This document shows, one piece after another, positions 60,360 through 64,000 of a stretch of 64,000 bases of DNA (positions are counted from its first letter, which is position 1; each line of letters opens with the position of its first letter). The DNA comes from CAZYIW01 sp964647705. GTDB lineage: Bacteria > Pseudomonadota > Gammaproteobacteria > PS1 > Pseudothioglobaceae. A program made the position numbers and the translations under genes. Where the stretch lies: contig CAZYIW010000002.1 of assembly GCA_964647705.1 (NCBI GenBank), positions 1 through 64,000 on the forward strand. The letters are read 5' to 3'. The notes under the pieces are model-generated. The model ran no database searches. It had not been told where the DNA came from and saw nothing but the letters and a program-made list of their open reading frames with translations.

Positions 60360-61913
60360 ATGATGAAAATAAGAGCACAAATCTCAATGGTATTGAATCT
60401 AGATAAATGTATTGGTTGTCATACATGTTCAGTGACTTGTAAGAATATTTGGACCAATCGCAAAGGCGTTGAATACGCTTGGTTTAATAATGTTGAATCA
60501 AAACCCGGGGTTGGTTTTCCTAAAAATTGGGAGGATCAGAGCAAGTGGAAAGGTGGATGGAAAGTTGTTAATAATCGGTTGGCACTTAAATCAGGTGGTC
60601 GACTCTCTAAGCTGGTTAATTTATTCGCCAATCCAGATATGCCAGAAATTGATGACTATTACGAACCTTTTGATTACAAATACCATAAGCTACAATCATC
60701 TCCGTTGGTAGAGGCAACACCAACAGCACGTCCGGTCTCACAAATTACCGGTAAGGACATGGAGAAAATTGAATGGGGGCCTAATTGGGAAGACGACCTT
60801 GCAGGTGAATTTGAAAAGCGTTCAAAGGACGTCAATTTTTCAGACATTGATAAACAGATGTATAAAGACTTTGAACATACTTTTCATATGTATCTGCCAC
60901 GTTTGTGTAATCATTGTCTAAATCCAGCTTGCGTGGCGTCTTGTCCATCTGGGGCGATTTATAAGCGCGATGAAGATGGCATAGTGTTGGTTGATCAGGA
61001 CAAATGTCGCGGATGGAGAATGTGTGTTACTGGTTGTCCGTATAAAAAAGTTTATTACAATTGGGAGTCGGGTAAATCTGAAAAATGTATTGGCTGTTAT
61101 CCACGTATTGAATCTGGCCTACCAATGGCCTGTGCCGAGTCTTGTGTTGGCCGTATTCGTTATGTCGGTGTTATGCTTTATGACGCTGATAAAATCAGTA
61201 AAACCGCTTCAACTCTAAACGAGACAAATCTATATCAGGAGCATTTGGACACCTTTTTAGATCCAAATGACCCAGCTGTGATCGCCCAAGCTCTTGAAGA
61301 TGGTGTGCCACAGTCATGGATTGACGCAGCACAAAACTCACCCGTTTATAAAATGGTTAAAGACTGGAAGATTGCATTCCCAATCCATCCTGAATACCGA
61401 ACACTGCCAATGATGTGGTATGTGCCACCGTTATCACCAGTTCAATCTCAAATTGACAGTGGTAATTTGGAAACAGCAAATGGTGTCATTCCAACGGCTG
61501 ATTCGGTACGCTTTCCAGCCAAATACTTGGCTAATATGTTCACAGCTGGTGACGAAAAACCCATTGTTGGTTCAATTTCAAAGTTATTGGCCATGCGCGC
61601 GCACCAAAGATTCAAGGCTGTTGAAGGTAGCGATGGAAAAGATGTGTTAGCCGAAGCTGGCCTTTCTGTTGAACAGGCCGAAGAAATGTATCGTTATCTT
61701 GGTATTGCGAACTATGAAGATCGCTTTGTTATTCCAACTTCACATGAGGAAATGCGTGTGCAAGATCCGTATGGATTCCAAGGCCAAAACGGCTTTTCTG
61801 GAGGCAATATTAGTTCTCATGGTAGTGGGGGAGGCAAGGGTTTCAGCTTATTTCCGACACCACGTAAGCAGGCTGTTATTCCTGTTGAAACCATGCCGAA
61901 GAAGAAAAATTAG
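60360..61913 (+). CDS. narH: Respiratory nitrate reductase beta subunit
   Basis: Iron-sulfur electron-transfer subunit (517 residues) linking NarI to NarG. Cysteine motifs CIGCHTCSVTCKN, CNHCLNPACVASCPSG, CRGWRMCVTGCPYKK and CIGCYPRIESGLPMACAESC give three [4Fe-4S] and one [3Fe-4S] cluster; the Trp in CRGWRMC is typical of the [3Fe-4S] site. Two ATGs are adjacent (60360 and 60363); the second is better spaced from AAGGAG. The tail has a Gly/Ser-rich segment near 475-500. Confidence 0.97.
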   Translation: MMKIRAQISMVLNLDKCIGCHTCSVTCKNIWTNRKGVEYAWFNNVESKPGVGFPKNWEDQSKWKGGWKVVNNRLALKSGGRLSKLVNLFANPDMPEIDDYYEPFDYKYHKLQSSPLVEATPTARPVSQITGKDMEKIEWGPNWEDDLAGEFEKRSKDVNFSDIDKQMYKDFEHTFHMYLPRLCNHCLNPACVASCPSGAIYKRDEDGIVLVDQDKCRGWRMCVTGCPYKKVYYNWESGKSEKCIGCYPRIESGLPMACAESCVGRIRYVGVMLYDADKISKTASTLNETNLYQEHLDTFLDPNDPAVIAQALEDGVPQSWIDAAQNSPVYKMVKDWKIAFPIHPEYRTLPMMWYVPPLSPVQSQIDSGNLETANGVIPTADSVRFPAKYLANMFTAGDEKPIVGSISKLLAMRAHQRFKAVEGSDGKDVLAEAGLSVEQAEEMYRYLGIANYEDRFVIPTSHEEMRVQDPYGFQGQNGFSGGNISSHGSGGGKGFSLFPTPRKQAVIPVETMPKKKN

Positions 61914-61921
61914 GAGGTTGT

Positions 61922-62437
61922 ATGCAATTATTTAGTATTTTATCTAGACTGCTTGATTATCCAGACAAAGACTTAATCAAAAATTTAGACAAAGTAACTG
62001 AAGCTGTCGAATGTTGTGAACAGACCAGTATTTCAGAAAAAAAAGCCATACTCGAGTTTGTCTCATGGATGCGAACAAAAACACAAACCGGTCTTCAACA
62101 AACCTATGTTGAAACTTTTGACATGGTTCCAGAACACGATCTTCATTTAACGCACCACATCTTTGGCGATGATAAGGGCAGAGGCCCCGCACTCATTGAT
62201 TTATCTGAACATTTTAAAAACGAAGGCTTGGAGATTAAAAAAGGAGAGATTCCAGACTTTTTGCCATTGCTTTTAGAATTTGCCTCAACCTTGGATGAAA
62301 TGGAGTCGAGAGTTTTTTTGGGTGATGCTAAAAAAATTATCAAAATTTTAGCAGACAATCTGGAGCAGGCTAAAAGCCCATATGCCAGATTAATTAGAAT
62401 AGTTGAAAAGCGCAGTTTTTTAGCTGATGCAGCATAA
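61922..62437 (+). CDS. narJ: Nitrate reductase molybdenum cofactor assembly chaperone
   Basis: System-specific chaperone of the TorD/NarJ family that holds apo-NarGH until cofactor insertion. The 171-residue protein begins with LFSILSRLLDYPDKDLI, and has QTYVETFDMVPEHDLHLTHHIFGDDKGRGPALIDLSEHFKNEGLE and ELPDFLPL-like GEIPDFLPLLLEF, all family hallmarks. It is shorter than E. coli NarJ (236), lacking most of the C-terminal tail. It starts 8 nt after narH with AGGAGG. Confidence 0.94.
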   Translation: MQLFSILSRLLDYPDKDLIKNLDKVTEAVECCEQTSISEKKAILEFVSWMRTKTQTGLQQTYVETFDMVPEHDLHLTHHIFGDDKGRGPALIDLSEHFKNEGLEIKKGEIPDFLPLLLEFASTLDEMESRVFLGDAKKIIKILADNLEQAKSPYARLIRIVEKRSFLADAA

Positions 62438-62448
62438 GGAGGTTGACT

Positions 62449-63156
62449 ATGTTGGAATATGATAGTGGTTTATTTAACTTTTTCTTCGGAGTATATCCAT
62501 ACATCGCAGGTGTGGTTTTTATTTTGGGTAGCTGGCTTCGTTTTGATCGAGAACAATATACGTGGAAAACGGATTCGTCTCAGCTGCTAAGTAATAAAAA
62601 CATGGTATTTGCCAGCAACGTGTTCCATATTGGCATTATTGGTATCTTTTTTGGTCATGCAATCGGCATGCTTTTGCCACACAGTTGGTGGCAAATGGTT
62701 GCCACAGACCTTCAGCATCAATACATTGCCATCTATGCAGGTGCATTATTTGGAGGCATGGCTCTGGTTGGCGCTTTGATGCTATACATCCGCCGTATAA
62801 CAAACGAAAAAGTCAAAGCCGTTAGTCGCGCTCGCGACAATTTTATTATTCTGTGGCTGGCGCTGACTGCAATAGCGGGGCTCTATACCATCACTGGCTC
62901 TATGCATCATGCACAACAAGGTGATGTGTCGGTAATGTTAACACTGTCTGAGTATGTAAAGAGTATCGCAACGCTGAGTGTTGACCCTACTTTATTAAAA
63001 GGCGTGCCACTTTCTTATAAAGTGCATATGTTATTAGGAATGACAATTTTCTTGGTGTTTCCATTCACACGTTTAGTACACGTGTGGTCGGTGCCTATTA
63101 CTTATTTGATGCGACCCTATCAAATTGTCAGAACTAAGTGTGTGAAAACCAATTAA
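62449..63156 (+). CDS. narI: Respiratory nitrate reductase gamma subunit
   Basis: Diheme b membrane subunit that oxidises quinol and anchors NarGH. From the ATG at 62449 (well spaced from AAGGAGG) it has 235 residues and five helices. Heme ligands lie in NVFHIGIIGIFFGHAIGMLLP and KVHMLLGMTIFLVFPFTRLVHVWSVP. Length is close to E. coli NarI (225). Confidence 0.96.
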   Translation: MLEYDSGLFNFFFGVYPYIAGVVFILGSWLRFDREQYTWKTDSSQLLSNKNMVFASNVFHIGIIGIFFGHAIGMLLPHSWWQMVATDLQHQYIAIYAGALFGGMALVGALMLYIRRITNEKVKAVSRARDNFIILWLALTAIAGLYTITGSMHHAQQGDVSVMLTLSEYVKSIATLSVDPTLLKGVPLSYKVHMLLGMTIFLVFPFTRLVHVWSVPITYLMRPYQIVRTKCVKTN

Positions 63157-63166
63157 CAGGAGTGAG

Positions 63167-63352
63167 ATGGAATATTACGAAGCGGTAAAACAGATGGAAG
63201 AAATGGGTGTCGATGATTATTATATTCAAGGCTGGATTGCTGGTTATTTGAACAATCCAGAGATTGAAGAACAAAAAATAACGGATGAATATTCATTGGG
63301 ATATGAGGACGGAAAGTCTAAAACCAGTGCTAATTTCGACAAATATTGTTAA
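63167..63352 (+). CDS. Small acidic protein in the nar operon, unknown
   Basis: A 61-residue soluble protein rich in Glu, Asp and Tyr (MEEMGVDDYYIQGWIAGYLNNP; YSLGYEDGKSK), ending in a Cys. It starts 10 nt after narI with AGGAG at good spacing and is followed by the DsrC-like gene 21 nt later. I do not recognise the family. Its place suggests a helper in nitrate reduction or in DsrC-like sulfur transfer, but there is no direct evidence. Confidence 0.78.
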   Translation: MEYYEAVKQMEEMGVDDYYIQGWIAGYLNNPEIEEQKITDEYSLGYEDGKSKTSANFDKYC

Positions 63353-63373
63353 TTGTATTTTGGAATTTAGAAT

Positions 63374-63709
63374 ATGGTTATTAATGGAATATCAATTGAA
63401 TTAGATCCAGAAGGCTACTTGGTTCATCCAGAAGACTGGAATCGTGAAGTTGCCATAGAGATAGCGAAGACTGAAAACATTGAGCTCGATGACGATTATT
63501 GGAAGATTTTTGATTTTATGCGCAACTACTATGAGGAACGCGGCGTTGCTCCTGATGTGAGACATACAACCAAGCAAATGGTTGTTGACTTTGGCATAGA
63601 CAAGAAAGCAGCTAAAGCAAAACTATTTACCATGTTTCCTTATGGTTATGTTAAGCAAGCTTGTAAAGCTTCGGGCATGAAAAGACCACGAGGCTGGAGT
63701 ACTGGGTAA
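63374..63709 (+). CDS. DsrC/TusE-family protein lacking the terminal cysteine
   Basis: A 111-residue protein with the DsrC fold markers LDPEGYLVHPEDWNREVAIEIAKTENIEL, FMRNYYEERGVAPDVRHTTKQM and the C-terminal arm LFTMFPYGYVKQACKASGMKRPRGW. Of the two DsrC arm cysteines, only the upstream one (C97) is kept. The penultimate position (11 residues on) is W108, and the arm ends WSTG. Thus it cannot form the DsrC trisulfide in the normal way, and differs from TusE, which keeps only the terminal Cys. A regulatory or alternative sulfur-carrier role is possible. Last gene of the nar operon before a long hairpin. Confidence 0.85.
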   Translation: MVINGISIELDPEGYLVHPEDWNREVAIEIAKTENIELDDDYWKIFDFMRNYYEERGVAPDVRHTTKQMVVDFGIDKKAAKAKLFTMFPYGYVKQACKASGMKRPRGWSTG

Positions 63710-63715
63710 TGCTAA

Positions 63716-63796
63716 TATAGGTAATTTTAGTAGGCTTGTCTTTAACCTCTCCTCTCCCATTTTGTGTAATTGACAAGCCTACTAAAATTACTTATA
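63716..63796. repeat. Long inverted repeat (20 bp perfect arms) after the nar operon
   Basis: Arms at 63721-63740 and 63772-63791 are perfectly complementary over 20 bp, starting GTAATTTTAG and TAGGCTTGTC on the left. Pairing extends about 4-5 bp outwards with one G-U. The 31-nt loop is pyrimidine-rich on the plus strand and contains repeated GGA on the minus strand. No T-run follows, so it is not a standard terminator. It could stabilise the 3' end of the nar transcript or be a small palindromic element. Confidence 0.75.
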
Positions 63797-63895
63797 CCCT
63801 AGATATGATATGGCATCTGTTCTAATCGCTGTAGTTGAGATACGATTGATTAAAAAAATAATCATCGAAACTATTGAGCTAAATTTTGGGTCAAT

Positions 63896-64000
63896 GTGAA
63901 AACCAAAGAGTTGGTTATTTCCTCTGTTGGTGCTTTTATAGCAGTTGGTCTGGCCGGTTTTTTTTCTAACGTGGTGCTGATGAGCACACATTCGCCTTTG
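63896..64000 (+). CDS. Start of a membrane protein, cut by the window end (possibly HPP family)
   Basis: A GTG-initiated frame of 35 codons reaching the window edge: KTKELVISSVGAFIAVGLAG then FFSNVVLMSTHSP. The first part is a membrane helix. The pattern is loosely like the start of HPP-family membrane proteins, some of which transport nitrite, but too little is visible to decide. A stop codon lies in frame at 63875, so the start must be between there and 63896. Confidence 0.4.
   Translation, partial: MKTKELVISSVGAFIAVGLAGFFSNVVLMSTHSPL

Noticed and set aside
63847..63864. TGATTA-A6-TAATCA palindrome upstream of the partial membrane protein gene
   Set aside because: Half-site spacing does not fit FNR or CRP, and AT-rich palindromes arise easily at this base composition.
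63788..63991. 67-residue open frame on the minus strand at the window end
   Set aside because: It begins within sequence antisense to a better plus-strand membrane-protein start and runs into the inverted repeat; no family features or ribosome binding site.

Overview
The window looks like the replication-origin region plus a respiratory gene island of an AT-rich, autotrophic gammaproteobacterium. The combination of phosphoribulokinase, a bc1 complex, aa3 and cbb3 oxidases, a membrane-bound nitrate reductase and a DsrC-like protein in a compact genome (many 1-20 nt gene overlaps) suggests a sulfur oxidiser of the SUP05 / Candidatus Thioglobus type. That assignment is an inference; no rRNA or complete sulfur-oxidation operon lies in the window.

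Layout. 0-2.6 kb (mostly minus strand): a possible sulfur-globule-like secreted protein, tRNA-Leu(GAG), secG, tpiA and a UPF0114 membrane protein. 2.6-11.2 kb (plus): dnaA, an AT-rich spacer with DnaA boxes (candidate oriC), dnaN, recF, gyrB, then phosphoribulokinase and a chromate transporter. 11.2-16.5 kb: leuS-pyrD (minus), bioD (plus), sspA-sspB (minus). 16.5-19.1 kb: petABC (minus) with a clear terminator. 19.2-36.2 kb: housekeeping genes (dciA-like, secA, anmK, pyrC, ribF, mutY, metA with an unknown P-loop protein, alaC-like, FKBP, DUF2797, purC, an M23 peptidase, dxr-cdsA-uppS), then hisF.

37-50.5 kb is an oxygen-respiration island. It holds cytochrome oxidase assembly genes (a Sco-like CxxxC protein, ctaB, sco, ctaA), the aa3 oxidase operon (coxB-coxA-small protein-ctaG-coxC-DUF2909-SURF1) and the cbb3 operon ccoNOQP. 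A perfect FNR-type palindrome sits at about -41.5 of a predicted ccoN promoter. Another lies just downstream of a predicted coxB promoter, which fits induction of cbb3 and repression of aa3 as oxygen falls. CcoP carries an unusual C-terminal extension resembling SoxXA-binding (SoxK-type) proteins.

50.6-64 kb is a nitrate-respiration island: tRNA-Thr(TGT), mogA (molybdenum cofactor), then, divergent from the nar operon, a regulator that joins a nitrate/nitrite-sensing NIT domain to a CRP-type cNMP-binding domain, helix-turn-helix and a C-terminal four-cysteine cluster. The nar operon is narK1-narK2-narGHJI, followed by a 61-residue unknown protein, a DsrC-like protein lacking the usual terminal cysteine, and a long hairpin. 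The divergent intergenic region holds a perfect CRP-type palindrome and an FNR/DNR-type box. The NIT-CRP regulator with its site is the strongest candidate for an undescribed system here: a one-component, cytoplasmic nitrate switch in place of the usual NarXL two-component system.
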